Positions 30,424 through 38,428 are shown, numbered from the stretch's first letter. The stretch: 44,724 nucleotides of DNA from JBAYJS01 sp041664985 (GCA_041664985.1 JBAYJS010000003.1:1-44724), one strand, 5' to 3'. Made by a program: numbers and translations. Notes: a model not told the origin generated them from the letters alone.

Positions 30424-30873
30424 ATGAAACCGGAAAAAAGCAATGGTAAAGTTGTAGCCGCAGTCAAAAGGCTCTCGACCCAACGGCAAGAATGGAACCT
30501 GATCAGACTCAACACAGTCTACCTGTTTACTCTGATCGTAACGATTGCCACGCTTGTGATGTTTTGGGTCGAATTCCTCGCTCCAGAGTATCACGTCGGG
30601 CTGACCCGCTCGTTTGTCTACTATGCCATGCTGACGTTTTATGTAATTTACAAAGAACTCCAGCGCTGGCTTGGTCTGAAAACCGAAAAACGGATCGGCG
30701 GCATCTGGGTGTTTATCTGGTGGACGTCAACGATGCTAATGGAAGTAATCAGCTTTGCTTGGCAGAATCAGTGCACCCCGATGTTTGAGCAATATGTCGT
30801 TACTGTCGGCGTGACGGTAAACTACATTCTTTCGCAAGTATCAAAAAAAATCCACCAACGACTAGGCAGATAG
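30424..30873 (+). CDS. Small membrane protein, unknown
   Basis: 149 residues from ATG 30424, six bases after a full AAAGGAGG Shine-Dalgarno. About three to four membrane segments (~28-50, ~62-78, ~93-113 and perhaps ~122-140) are joined by short charged loops; the N-terminus is basic and soluble, the C-terminus ends KKIHQRLGR. No family recognised. GC-richer and with CTG/CTC leucine codons, unlike the AT-rich minus-strand genes. Its 5' region has an attenuator-like element and a hairpin over the ribosome site, so expression is likely to be regulated at RNA level. Own terminator at 30891-30921. Confidence 0.75.
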   Translation: MKPEKSNGKVVAAVKRLSTQRQEWNLIRLNTVYLFTLIVTIATLVMFWVEFLAPEYHVGLTRSFVYYAMLTFYVIYKELQRWLGLKTEKRIGGIWVFIWWTSTMLMEVISFAWQNQCTPMFEQYVVTVGVTVNYILSQVSKKIHQRLGR

Positions 30874-30890
30874 TTGCGAAAAATTCCCTC

Positions 30891-30921
30891 GGGAAAGGCT
30901 CTTCCTTTCCCCTCTTTTTTT
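30891..30921 (+). terminator. Terminator after the gene at 30424
   Basis: GGGAAAGG / CCTTTCCC with a CTCTT loop and CTCTTTTTTT after it, 17 bp past the stop. Confidence 0.9.
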
Positions 30922-30926
30922 GCCTG

Positions 30927-30954
30927 TTAACATATTTTCTAATAGTGCTACAAT
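30927..30954 (+). promoter_or_regulatory. Promoter of the gene at 31025
   Basis: TTAACA (30927-30932), 16-bp spacer, TACAAT (30949-30954): 5 of 6 at each box. Predicted start near 30961, giving a leader of about 64 nt. Confidence 0.7.
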
Positions 30955-30969
30955 GAGATTAGATAACCA

Positions 30970-31021
30970 TTTGCCTTCCGTTAAGTAAATCCGCCATCGT
31001 AAAATTGCTCAGGAGGGCAAA
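30970..31021 (+). promoter_or_regulatory. Leader helix sequestering the Shine-Dalgarno of the gene at 31025
   Basis: TTTGCCTTCC (30970-30979) pairs with GGAGGGCAAA (31012-31021) over 10 bp with one G-U. The 3' strand contains the GGAGG Shine-Dalgarno, and the ATG follows three bases later. The 32-nt loop has no strong internal stem. Confidence 0.6.
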
Positions 31022-31024
31022 GCC

Positions 31025-31213
31025 ATGTCACACAAAGCCAGCTCGACTCATCTTCGGAGTACCGGTAGATTTCACTCTCTTGGTCACGATGCCAGAAAGA
31101 AAATCAGACACTTCATAAAATGGCTTGTCTGCTCTTTTGTCGGGCATCAGTTCCATGGCCTGGTCTGCCACCGCTGTAACGCAGTAGCGGATTCAGTCAA
31201 GGATGTTCATTGA
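31025..31213 (+). CDS. Small basic Cys/His protein (zinc-knuckle-like)
   Basis: 62 residues with a strong Shine-Dalgarno. Basic, histidine-rich N-terminus (HKASSTHLRSTGRFHSLGHD), then a helix and CSFVGHQFHGLVCHRC with Cys36, Gly40, His41, His44, Cys48 and Cys51. The pattern C-x3-GH-x6-CxRC resembles small phage-type zinc proteins such as DUF1660; that comparison is from memory and loose. Zinc binding is plausible, function unknown. Ends in TGA, which shows that TGA is a stop in this genome. Monocistronic, own promoter and terminator. Confidence 0.65.
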   Translation: MSHKASSTHLRSTGRFHSLGHDARKKIRHFIKWLVCSFVGHQFHGLVCHRCNAVADSVKDVH

Positions 31214-31218
31214 GCAAA

Positions 31219-31256
31219 AGCACCTACCCAATTAGGACAGGTGCTCTTTTTATTTT
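31219..31256 (+). terminator. Terminator after the gene at 31025
   Basis: AGCACCT (31219-31225) with AGGTGCT (31239-31245), then CTTTTTATTTT. It sits between convergent genes and reads on the minus strand with a weaker T-run (TTTTGCTC), so it may also serve the oxidoreductase transcript. Confidence 0.85.
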
Positions 31257-31267
31257 AGACAAATTTT

Positions 31268-32122
31268 TTACTTAAACTCTTCTAGCAATTGACTAATATC
31301 TTCTTTTTTCACTTCTTGTTTAACCAAAGGCATTTTGGCCAATTGCGGCAGCTGGCTTTCGTAGCTTGGTTTTTCTTCTTGATACAAAATACCAATTGGC
31401 AATTTCTCAGTTTCAGCGGCTTTTTGGTAGGCAGTGATTTTATCGGTTGGCTGATAATCGGTTTCTTCGAGCTTATAAACTTTTTGTTTATACTGCTCAC
31501 GAATATTTTTTTCGTTAAAGATGACACAGGGCTGCAAAATATCAACCAGCGAAAAACCTTTATGTAAAATCGCTTTTTTCAATAATTCTTTAAGGTGAAC
31601 CACTTCGTCTGAATACCCTTGCGCGACAAAAGTTGCACCGCAGGTAATGGCTGTTTGCAAGCCGTTAAACGGATATTCAATCAAACCGTCCGGCGTTGAT
31701 TTGGTTTTAGCGCCATGCTCGGAAGTTGGCGAAGACTGGCCAGTAGTTAAACTGTAGCGATGATTATTGTGAATGATGTAAGTGATATCAATATTACCCC
31801 GGCAAGTGTGAATAAAATGATTGCCGCCTTCGCCATAACCGCCACCATCGCCAGAAATTGTAATCACTTTTAAATCATGATTGGCTAATTTAACAGCGTA
31901 AGCAATCGGCAAAGGCCGGCCATGAAGACTGTGAAAACCGTAAACCTGATGCCAATTGGCGCCGTTGCCGCAGCAGCCGATATCAAAAGACATCACCACT
32001 TGATGTGGTTCCAAACCTAATTCCGCCAATGCTTGGCGTAAAGCGGTCCAAATGCCAAAATTGCCGCAACCTGGACACCAAGTTGGCAAAACTGGAGTTA
32101 AAAAATCTTTTTCCGTTGCCAT
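31268..32122 (-). CDS. 2-oxoacid:ferredoxin oxidoreductase, beta (TPP) subunit
   Basis: 284 residues. The enzyme decarboxylates a 2-oxoacid with CoA and passes electrons to ferredoxin; the beta subunit holds thiamine diphosphate and a 4Fe-4S cluster. Seen: WCPGCGNFG with Cys16 and Cys19, IGCCGN with Cys50, and Cys199 (LQPCVIFN) as the fourth ligand; TPP motif GDGGGYGEGGN at 91-101 continuing to IIHNNHRYSLTTGQSSPT. Substrate could be pyruvate, 2-oxoglutarate or another 2-oxoacid; KorB is the nearest name but is not proven. It follows the alpha gene by 21 bp. Confidence 0.93.
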   Translation of the reverse strand: MATEKDFLTPVLPTWCPGCGNFGIWTALRQALAELGLEPHQVVMSFDIGCCGNGANWHQVYGFHSLHGRPLPIAYAVKLANHDLKVITISGDGGGYGEGGNHFIHTCRGNIDITYIIHNNHRYSLTTGQSSPTSEHGAKTKSTPDGLIEYPFNGLQTAITCGATFVAQGYSDEVVHLKELLKKAILHKGFSLVDILQPCVIFNEKNIREQYKQKVYKLEETDYQPTDKITAYQKAAETEKLPIGILYQEEKPSYESQLPQLAKMPLVKQEVKKEDISQLLEEFK

Positions 32123-32143
32123 ATATTGTAGATATTAATTTAA

Positions 32144-33895
32144 TTATTTTAATTTACTGACCAGCTCAATAATTTCTTCGGGAAAAAATTGGGCGCCGTT
32201 ATATTTATTCAACCGTTGGGTAATTTTAACTCCGACTTGTTCTAGCATATTGGCCAGCTGGCCGTCGTGATTATTTTCAATCACTACGATTTTTTTAACC
32301 CCTTTAAGCTGCTTGGTAATTTCAGCTTTATCTAACGGCCAAGCGGCACTAAAATGCAAATAGTTTACTTTGTCTAAAACTTTTAGCGCTTCCAAAACCG
32401 GTCCTTTAACCGATCCCCAGCCAAGCAAAGTCAATTTGGCAGTTTTTGGGCCGTAGAGTTTTGGTTTGGGCAAATCTTTAAGCACGCCGGCTAATTTGGC
32501 TGCTCGCTTATCAACCATTTTTATTCGGGTCAAAGCGTCAAAACCTTCAATTGTTAAACCGTGCTCTTCATGCTCGTCGCTGTTGGCCAAATAAACTCCA
32601 CCCTTTTGCCCGGGAATTGCCCGAGGCGAAACTCCGGATTTGGTAAATTGATAACGTTTATAATCAGTCAGTTTGGCTAATTGTTCATCGGACAAAAGCT
32701 GACCGCGGTCAATATTAAATTTTTTGGAATCCGGTTGATCAATTGATTGATGACCTTCAGAAATATATTTATCAACCAAAACAAAAACTGGAATCTGCCA
32801 TTTTTCGGCCAGATTAAAAGCCTGAGTCGTTAGATAGAAAGCTTCCCAAGGGTCGCCAGGCGTTAAAATCACGCGAATAAATTCACCGTGAGCCGCTGTT
32901 GCCAAATAAGCCAAATCACTTTGCTCAGTCCAAGTCGGCAACCCAGTAGCCGGTCCCGGCCGTTGCGATTCGATTACAACCACCGGCGTTTCGGTAATTG
33001 CTGCCAAAGCCAAAGCTTCAGTCATTAAAGCAAATCCGCCGCCGGAAGTGGCTGTCATTGAACGCACGCCGGCAAAACCAGCACCAATAGCCATATGCAT
33101 GGCAGAAATTTCGTCTTCCGGATGTTTAACCACCATGCCGGTCAAATGCGCCCAAGAGGCCAACCGTTCCAAAACCGAGGAGGCCGGCGTCATAGGATAG
33201 GAAGCAAAAAATTTACAGCCGCAAGCGACAGCCGCCAAAGAAATCGTATCGTTAGCGGTTACAATAATTGATTGATCATTTTTATTTATTGGTTTTAATT
33301 TGTAAGGAAATTTATCAACATCAAAATTGGCTTTGGCATATTGATAGCCGAATTTAACCGCAGTGATATTCATCTCAACCACCTCTTGTCCTTTATCGGC
33401 AAAAGTATTTTTGATCACTTCGTTTAAAATTTCTAAATCATAACCAAGTAATGCCGCACAAGCGCCCGTCACAATCATATTGCCAGCAATTGGCTTAATT
33501 TGGGCTTGAGTGGCGAGTTTTGCCAAAGGCAAAGGATAAGTTTTAACGCCTTTGGTTTCACCCGGCTTAACTTCAAATTTGTCGCTATCATACAAAATCA
33601 CACCGTCTTTGGTCATATCCGGCAAACAATAATCAAACGCTTCCCGGTTTAAAGCAATCAAAAGCTGGGTGGTTTTATAAATTGCATTAACCGGTTGATC
33701 CGAAATACTGACTCGGTAAGTCACCAATCCGCCGCGAATCCGAGACGGATATTCGGAACTGTCAAAAGTGTAAAGCCCTCCCCGAACGCAGGCTTTGGTA
33801 AAAATTAAACCGGCCACTTGTTGGCCGCCGCCGGCGATTCCGCCGATTTTGTAGGTAAAAATTTTACTGGGCTTAGTATTTTTTGAGGTTTTCAT
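32144..33895 (-). CDS. 2-oxoacid:ferredoxin oxidoreductase, fused gamma-alpha subunit
   Basis: 583 residues from ATG 33895; a start at 33925 adds ten residues without homology. Residues ~10-200 are the gamma domain (IGGIAGGGQQVAGLIFTKACVRGG, SRIRGGLVTYRVSIS). From ~215 comes the alpha pyrophosphate/pyrimidine region: NDTISLAAVACGCKFFASYPMTPASSVLE, HPEDEISAMHMAIGAGFAGVRSMTATSGGGFALM, RPGPATGLPTWTEQSDL. The C-terminal third is a transketolase-like domain. This gamma-alpha fusion is the form used by 2-oxoglutarate/2-oxoacid enzymes. No ferredoxin (delta) gene is adjacent. Candidate -10 TAAAAT at 33909-33904 sits so close to the ATG that the message may be almost leaderless. Confidence 0.92.
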   Translation of the reverse strand: MKTSKNTKPSKIFTYKIGGIAGGGQQVAGLIFTKACVRGGLYTFDSSEYPSRIRGGLVTYRVSISDQPVNAIYKTTQLLIALNREAFDYCLPDMTKDGVILYDSDKFEVKPGETKGVKTYPLPLAKLATQAQIKPIAGNMIVTGACAALLGYDLEILNEVIKNTFADKGQEVVEMNITAVKFGYQYAKANFDVDKFPYKLKPINKNDQSIIVTANDTISLAAVACGCKFFASYPMTPASSVLERLASWAHLTGMVVKHPEDEISAMHMAIGAGFAGVRSMTATSGGGFALMTEALALAAITETPVVVIESQRPGPATGLPTWTEQSDLAYLATAAHGEFIRVILTPGDPWEAFYLTTQAFNLAEKWQIPVFVLVDKYISEGHQSIDQPDSKKFNIDRGQLLSDEQLAKLTDYKRYQFTKSGVSPRAIPGQKGGVYLANSDEHEEHGLTIEGFDALTRIKMVDKRAAKLAGVLKDLPKPKLYGPKTAKLTLLGWGSVKGPVLEALKVLDKVNYLHFSAAWPLDKAEITKQLKGVKKIVVIENNHDGQLANMLEQVGVKITQRLNKYNGAQFFPEEIIELVSKLK

Positions 33896-33990
33896 ACTTT
33901 GGTATTTTAACACAGGAATAATCAAATTAAAAGGCTGTAATAAAAAATTAAAAAAATAATAAAATAAGAAATTAACTTTAATTTTTTATT

Positions 33991-35346
33991 TTAATACTGC
34001 AAAATCATTTTAGCCTCTCGCGCTTCTTTGAAACGATGGCAAATTACTTTTTCAATGTTGTAACTGCCAAATTTTGGCGCTTCCAAAAACCCATGCATGG
34101 CAGCTTCGGCAAACCAACCGCTTTCAATCCAGTCAAAAAGCCATTCATTAACATACTTTGGATTTTCCTGACTGACTGCCGAACCAATTGTTCTCAGCCA
34201 GGTTCGATTAAAATCTTCTTGAGAACCAATCGGCGGCGCAATAATAATCGGCACACCCAAACCACAATAAAAACTTAATTCCGACGGTTTGGTCCATAAA
34301 ATATCAGTTGTCCTCAAGGCGGCATTAAACTTTCTGAAATAACCTTCTTTATTGGCGGAAAAAATAATTTTTACTCCCCGGCCCAATTCACCCGCTAAAC
34401 CGGCCGAGCGAATCATTTGGCGAAAATATTGGGAAAGGCTGTTGTGAATACCCGCCACCAGAATCATCCTGATGCGCTTGGCCAAAATATCATTTTTCAA
34501 ACTGGCCAAAGCGGTAACGCCGATTTCTCTTTGGGCGCCGGCGCCGCCAACGGAAAACATCAGAGTCAAAGGATGCTGGCTTTTGGTAGGAAATCTTTTT
34601 ATGCCTAATTGTTTTTTAATGGTTTCTGAATCTTTATCCCAGTAACTTCGTTTCGGATCTAAATTAACCAAACGTTGAGTTAAATCTTTTTTCAAAATGT
34701 CCAGTTTTGAATTACCGATGTTTTCCAAAGGCAAAGGAAAACCGGTTAAATAAATATTTTCCGGCAAAACTCCATAAAGCTTAAGTCGATCCGCTACTCG
34801 ATAGCTGGGAGCAAAATATTTAATTCGGCTTGAAGCCGGACTTTTGGGCGCCCAGGCCCGATTAATATCAGTGTCGGTTGCCAAACAATAAATTTCCCCC
34901 GGATAATTGAAAGTTTCTGCCATGAATGCCGGAATGAAAAAAGTGGAAACAAACGGCAACGGATTTTTGGCCAAAGTGTCAATTAAATGTTTGCCCCAAT
35001 TTTGTTTTTCAATCATGAAATAAATTTGCGAAACCTGCAAGCTCAATTTTGACAAATCGCGCTTAGGATAAAATTTTGGAATCTCCTGCAAATTATCATA
35101 AAACTCCCAGGCCGGCTCGCCAACCACTGGTACATTTTTGAAACGCGACATAAATTCATAAAATTTCCGGCTTTGCCGCCAAATATTTCGGTCGCGACTA
35201 GGAATACCCGGGTAACTATTGGCCGTAACAATTTTATTTTTATATGCCAAATACTTCAGCGGGTAAGCTGCCCGTTGATGGCCATAGCCCATGTCAACTG
35301 AAACAATCCAAGCTTTGGTTTTGGCTTTTTTGGGACAAATTTTCAT
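33991..35346 (-). CDS. GT28-like glycosyltransferase (MGDG synthase/MurG-like)
   Basis: 451 residues. The N-terminus AWIVSVDMGYGHQRAAYPL (12-30) has the glycine/histidine loop of MGDG synthase and MurG-type enzymes (GxGH). Mid-protein IYCLATDTDINRAWAP and IYLTGFPLPLENIG; donor domain TLMFSVGGAGAQREIG (~260-276); and LWTKPSELSFYCGLGVPIIIAPPIGSQEDFN (split: TKPSEL, then PIIIAPPIGSQED), typical of UDP-sugar contacts. Members transfer galactose, glucose or GlcNAc to lipids. It overlaps the preceding membrane protein by four bases (ATGA), so the two probably act together, maybe in glycolipid formation. Substrate uncertain. Confidence 0.75.
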   Translation of the reverse strand: MKICPKKAKTKAWIVSVDMGYGHQRAAYPLKYLAYKNKIVTANSYPGIPSRDRNIWRQSRKFYEFMSRFKNVPVVGEPAWEFYDNLQEIPKFYPKRDLSKLSLQVSQIYFMIEKQNWGKHLIDTLAKNPLPFVSTFFIPAFMAETFNYPGEIYCLATDTDINRAWAPKSPASSRIKYFAPSYRVADRLKLYGVLPENIYLTGFPLPLENIGNSKLDILKKDLTQRLVNLDPKRSYWDKDSETIKKQLGIKRFPTKSQHPLTLMFSVGGAGAQREIGVTALASLKNDILAKRIRMILVAGIHNSLSQYFRQMIRSAGLAGELGRGVKIIFSANKEGYFRKFNAALRTTDILWTKPSELSFYCGLGVPIIIAPPIGSQEDFNRTWLRTIGSAVSQENPKYVNEWLFDWIESGWFAEAAMHGFLEAPKFGSYNIEKVICHRFKEAREAKMILQY

Positions 35347-36506
35347 ACTTTAATTTTAACAAAAAACCGATTTAAATAAAATGTTGCAATTAAAAGTCCC
35401 ACCGGCACAAAACCGGTTAAAAAAACTTTAAAATCAATCGTCGCCAAACTTTGAGAATACCAGGCAAAGAGGTTTAATTTGTTTAAAACCAAATAAGAGT
35501 ACCAAGGAAAGACCGTAATTACCGGAAAAACCCAAAAAATAAAAAGTTGAAAATAATTAATCTTTTTTTTCTGTAAAAAAACCAGGGAGAATGCCACCAT
35601 AATCGGGAAAAAAATCATCAAGGCATCATTTTTGGTCCAAGCGGCAAAAGCCAAAGCCATACCGGAAAAGTAAAAAAATGAATTACCCAAACCAACCAAA
35701 TAATAAAACAAACAACCAATCACCAATAGCACTAAAATGGCCCAGAATATTTCAACTTGAGCTATGTTAGGCAAAAAATAAATTACCGGTAAATTACTCA
35801 GCAGATAAGTAACTAAAAGTTTTAAAGATCGGTCAAAACCGGCCGGCAAAGCGTGATAAAAAACCAAAAGCAACATTAAATAATAAAAAATACTGCCAAA
35901 AATTATCGCCGAAATATCCAAACGACCCAAAATCGTGCTAAACCAAATTTTAACCAAAATGTCATTGGGCGGATATTGACCTAAAACCGAATTTAACCAG
36001 GCCGGATTAGTTTTGACAACTGACAGTTCTTGCCGATTAAATAATTCGCGAAAAATCAAATTGGCATTGTTGGCTGAGCCAAAACTTTCGTTTTGCCAAA
36101 TGGCAGAAACCGACCAAAGTAAAGAGGTTAAAATAATAATGGCTAAAATAATTTTTTGCCATTTGGACCAAAGGGAGAAATTGGCAATTTGTTTTTGCCA
36201 AAATGGCATAAAATTATTAAACTTGGGCCAAAGAATTTTTCTTTCAAATAAAAATATTACAAATTCCAAACCAAACACTTGACCAATGGCTGAAAAATAA
36301 AAAAGCCAGGGGTGCAATTTAAAGCCGCCAAACAGATTGGAGGAAAATAAATCAATCGTGAAAGCGGCCAAACCAAAAATCCACCCGGCAAAAAATTTAA
36401 AGCCAAAAGAAAAATTCTTGCTTCGATCAATAACGTAAGCCAAAAGATAGCCCCTGGGCCAAATGATTAAAACCGCCAAAATTAATTTAGCTAAAATAAA
36501 AAGCAT
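35343..36506 (-). CDS. Polytopic membrane protein, possible GT-C-like
   Basis: 387 residues with about ten membrane segments. NESFGSANNANLIFRELFNRQELSVVKTNPAWLNSVLGQYPPND (given in parts: ANNANLIFRELFN and LGQYPPNDILVK) is a long polar loop between helices, placed where GT-C glycosyltransferases carry acidic and proline residues; AAWTKNDALMIFFP also fits such proteins. No clear DD/DE pair is seen in the first loop, so the call is weak. Translationally coupled to the GT28-like gene. Confidence 0.6.
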   Translation of the reverse strand: MLFILAKLILAVLIIWPRGYLLAYVIDRSKNFSFGFKFFAGWIFGLAAFTIDLFSSNLFGGFKLHPWLFYFSAIGQVFGLEFVIFLFERKILWPKFNNFMPFWQKQIANFSLWSKWQKIILAIIILTSLLWSVSAIWQNESFGSANNANLIFRELFNRQELSVVKTNPAWLNSVLGQYPPNDILVKIWFSTILGRLDISAIIFGSIFYYLMLLLVFYHALPAGFDRSLKLLVTYLLSNLPVIYFLPNIAQVEIFWAILVLLVIGCLFYYLVGLGNSFFYFSGMALAFAAWTKNDALMIFFPIMVAFSLVFLQKKKINYFQLFIFWVFPVITVFPWYSYLVLNKLNLFAWYSQSLATIDFKVFLTGFVPVGLLIATFYLNRFFVKIKV

Positions 36507-36537
36507 TGGATTTTACAAAATCAACTTGTCAATTTAT

Positions 36538-36759
36538 TTAAAAATTAAAAGACAAAGATAGCCCTAAAATCGCATGGAAAATCGCGACTAAAACTGTAAT
36601 TCGCGCCAACCAAACATGAGCTGACAACGGAATTTTTTTGCCTTTCAAAATCATCACCCCTAAAGTGGCGGTAATTAAGATCAATAAAAGAGCACTGATT
36701 CCGCCATACATAATTAAGGGTTTACCAAAAATCAAATAAAAAGCAATTGGTTTAATCAT
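36538..36759 (-). CDS. Small two-helix membrane protein, unknown
   Basis: 73 residues with a hydrophobic N-terminus (~1-36) and a second membrane segment (~48-70). It contains HVWLARITVLVAIFHAILGL with two histidines 14 residues apart, a spacing sometimes seen in membrane heme proteins, but no family is recognised. It lies 5 bp after the SIMPL gene, so it is likely cotranscribed. Confidence 0.55.
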   Translation of the reverse strand: MIKPIAFYLIFGKPLIMYGGISALLLILITATLGVMILKGKKIPLSAHVWLARITVLVAIFHAILGLSLSFNF

Positions 36760-36764
36760 AAAGG

Positions 36765-37541
36765 CTATTTTATTTTATAGTTAATTGTCACTTCAACAAT
36801 CAATTCTTGACTGCCCTCAGGCACTACCGGACTGGCAGCATTCAGGCTGCCGCCCACGCCGCCTTTGCCATAGGCTGACAAATCAGCCATTGGTGTAACG
36901 TTTTCCCACATCCCAACGATTTTACCCAGTCTTACGCCTAAATTGGCGGCAATGATTCCCTTTTTGGCTTGGGCATCGGCAATCGCTTTAAGTCTGGCTT
37001 GCTGCTTAAGTTCATTTAGATTTGAAGCTTCAAAACTAACGCCGTTGATTTGATTGGCACCAGCCTGGGTCGCCTGAGAAATCACTTTGGCAATTAGCCC
37101 GGAATTATCAACCAGGTTTCTGACTTTAACCGAGATGATCTGATTGGCATTGTAACCGGCAAGTTCCGGATTATTGTCTTTGGAATAATCATACTGCGGG
37201 TACAAAGAGTAATTTTGGGTTTGAATGTCAGCTTTGCCAACTCCCGCTTCCTGGATTGCTTGAAAAATTTTAGTCATTTTGTCATTGAGCTGATTTAAAG
37301 CTTCGTCGGCTTTGGCGACTTTATCAACTTGAACGCCGATATTAATCGTGGCAATGTCTGGCTGATAACTGACTTTACCCTGACCGGTAATTGGCAGCTG
37401 AAATTGTGGATCATTGACAAGGCGATCTCGCAAGATTGAAAATGAGACAACGCCAAAAAGCAAAAGCATGCCTAAAATAACGACTGTTCCCTTAAACCAA
37501 TGATAGTTAGGGCAACAAATTTCGGATAAATTTTTTTTCAT
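36765..37541 (-). CDS. SIMPL-domain (DUF541) protein
   Basis: 258 residues. One N-terminal membrane segment (~18-38), then an outer SIMPL domain: ITGQGKVSYQPDIATINIGVQ (~50-71), ALNQLNDKMTKIFQAIQEAGVGKADIQTQNYSLYPQY, GYNANQIISVKVRNLVD, and LKQQARLKAIADAQAKKGIIAANLGVRLGKIV. Ends with ELIVEVTINYKIK. SIMPL proteins are linked to envelope stress or outer-membrane integrity in other bacteria; the biochemical function is not settled. It has a full AAGGAGG Shine-Dalgarno, rare among the AT-rich genes here. Confidence 0.9.
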   Translation of the reverse strand: MKKNLSEICCPNYHWFKGTVVILGMLLLFGVVSFSILRDRLVNDPQFQLPITGQGKVSYQPDIATINIGVQVDKVAKADEALNQLNDKMTKIFQAIQEAGVGKADIQTQNYSLYPQYDYSKDNNPELAGYNANQIISVKVRNLVDNSGLIAKVISQATQAGANQINGVSFEASNLNELKQQARLKAIADAQAKKGIIAANLGVRLGKIVGMWENVTPMADLSAYGKGGVGGSLNAASPVVPEGSQELIVEVTINYKIK

Positions 37542-37546
37542 AATTT

Positions 37547-37553
37547 CCTCCTT
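37547..37553 (-). promoter_or_regulatory. Consensus Shine-Dalgarno of the SIMPL gene
   Basis: AAGGAGG on the minus strand, five bases before ATG 37541. Most AT-rich genes in this window have no recognisable Shine-Dalgarno, so this one suggests high or separate translation. Confidence 0.8.
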
Positions 37554-37569
37554 TTAAAATTAATAAGAT

Positions 37570-37980
37570 TTATTTTTTATTTTTTAGTTGGGGACAATTA
37601 CCAATTGAGTAGCCTAAATTCAAATGGTCCGAGTCATCAATTTTTTTTGAGCCCGTCTCACCGTAAAACCGACAAGCCAAACAGGCATTGTCGTATTCTA
37701 AAATGTGCGTCGTCGCTACTCTACCTTTTATAGTTTTGTAATAAGAACAAACCTTGTCTGACTCAAACTCAGCGCAATTTTTGAGATTACCCTGGCCGTC
37801 TTTCTCAAAAAACTTGCCACTACATTGAGTCAGGTCGGAAGGTACTATCACTTTTTGCTCAATTTTGGCGTTTTCTTTAATCGCCTTTTCCAAATCAGCC
37901 TGAGTTTTTTTACCACAGCCTGAGATAACCAAACTAACGCCAACAATAGTTAATAATAATAAAAATTTTGTCTTGGCCAT
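37570..37980 (-). CDS. Cysteine-rich putative lipoprotein
   Basis: 136 residues. Lipoprotein signal: MAKTKFLLLLTIVGVSLVIS then GC, with Cys22 in a good LVISGC lipobox. The mature part has six more cysteines (in TQCSG, KNCAE, KVCSY, NACLACRF, NCPQL), likely disulfides in an extracytoplasmic protein. No family recognised. It has its own promoter (38008-38036) and precedes the SIMPL gene by 28 bp. Confidence 0.75.
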   Translation of the reverse strand: MAKTKFLLLLTIVGVSLVISGCGKKTQADLEKAIKENAKIEQKVIVPSDLTQCSGKFFEKDGQGNLKNCAEFESDKVCSYYKTIKGRVATTHILEYDNACLACRFYGETGSKKIDDSDHLNLGYSIGNCPQLKNKK

Positions 37981-38007
37981 AAAAGAATATTAAGTCTTAA
38001 CTTTATT

Positions 38008-38036
38008 ATTATACCAAAAAAATAATTACCTGACCA
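38008..38036 (-). promoter_or_regulatory. Promoter of the lipoprotein-SIMPL transcript
   Basis: On the minus strand TGGTCA (38036-38031), 17-bp spacer, perfect TATAAT (38013-38008). The -35 matches 4 of 6. Predicted start near 38001. Confidence 0.65.
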
Positions 38037-38046
38037 TGCCAAACCT

Positions 38047-38078
38047 AAAAAGAACCTTGCCCAGGCAAGGTTCTTTTT
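38047..38078 (-). terminator. Terminator after the HU gene
   Basis: AAAAAGAACCTTGCC / GGCAAGGTTCTTTTT with a very short loop, 18 bp past the HU stop. A- and T-runs are on both sides, so it works in either direction. Confidence 0.92.
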
Positions 38079-38095
38079 ATAAAAAATTCTGATGT

Positions 38096-38377
38096 TTATA
38101 ATACGGCTTCTTTAGCGGCTTTAGCAACGCGGAATTTAACAACTGTTTTGGCTGGGATCTGGATTTGTTCACCGGTGGCTGGATTGCGGCCCATTCTGGC
38201 TTTTCTTTTGACTTTAACTAATTTGCCAATTCCCGGCACGACAAATTCACCGCTGTTTTTGACTTCTACGTAAGCCAATTCTACCATCTTTTCGAGCAGT
38301 AAAGTGACATCTTTTTTGCTTAAATTGGCGCTTTCGGCCAAAGAAGCGAGCAATTGAGATTTGGTCATCTTTGCCAT
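38096..38377 (-). CDS. HU-family nucleoid protein
   Basis: 93 residues from ATG 38377 (MAKMTKSQLL); ATG 38392 and 38368 are also in frame and no Shine-Dalgarno decides. HU dimers bend and compact DNA. Seen: helical N-terminus LLASLAESANLSKKDVTLLLEKM, then FVVPGIGKLVKVKRKARMGRNPATGE (in parts: GIGKLVKVKRKA and RMGRNPATGE), the DNA-binding arm, and TVVKFRVAKAAKEAV. Typical length is 90. Monocistronic with its own -10 and a strong terminator. Confidence 0.93.
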   Translation of the reverse strand: MAKMTKSQLLASLAESANLSKKDVTLLLEKMVELAYVEVKNSGEFVVPGIGKLVKVKRKARMGRNPATGEQIQIPAKTVVKFRVAKAAKEAVL

Positions 38378-38428
38378 AATTTTGGTTTTCATTAATTATT
38401 ATTAAATTAGGGTTTTCCCCACCCTTAT

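Noticed and set aside
31211..31213. Alternative genetic code with TGA as glycine
   Set aside because: TGA ends this gene and several others in ATGA overlaps, and no conserved domain is interrupted by an in-frame TGA.
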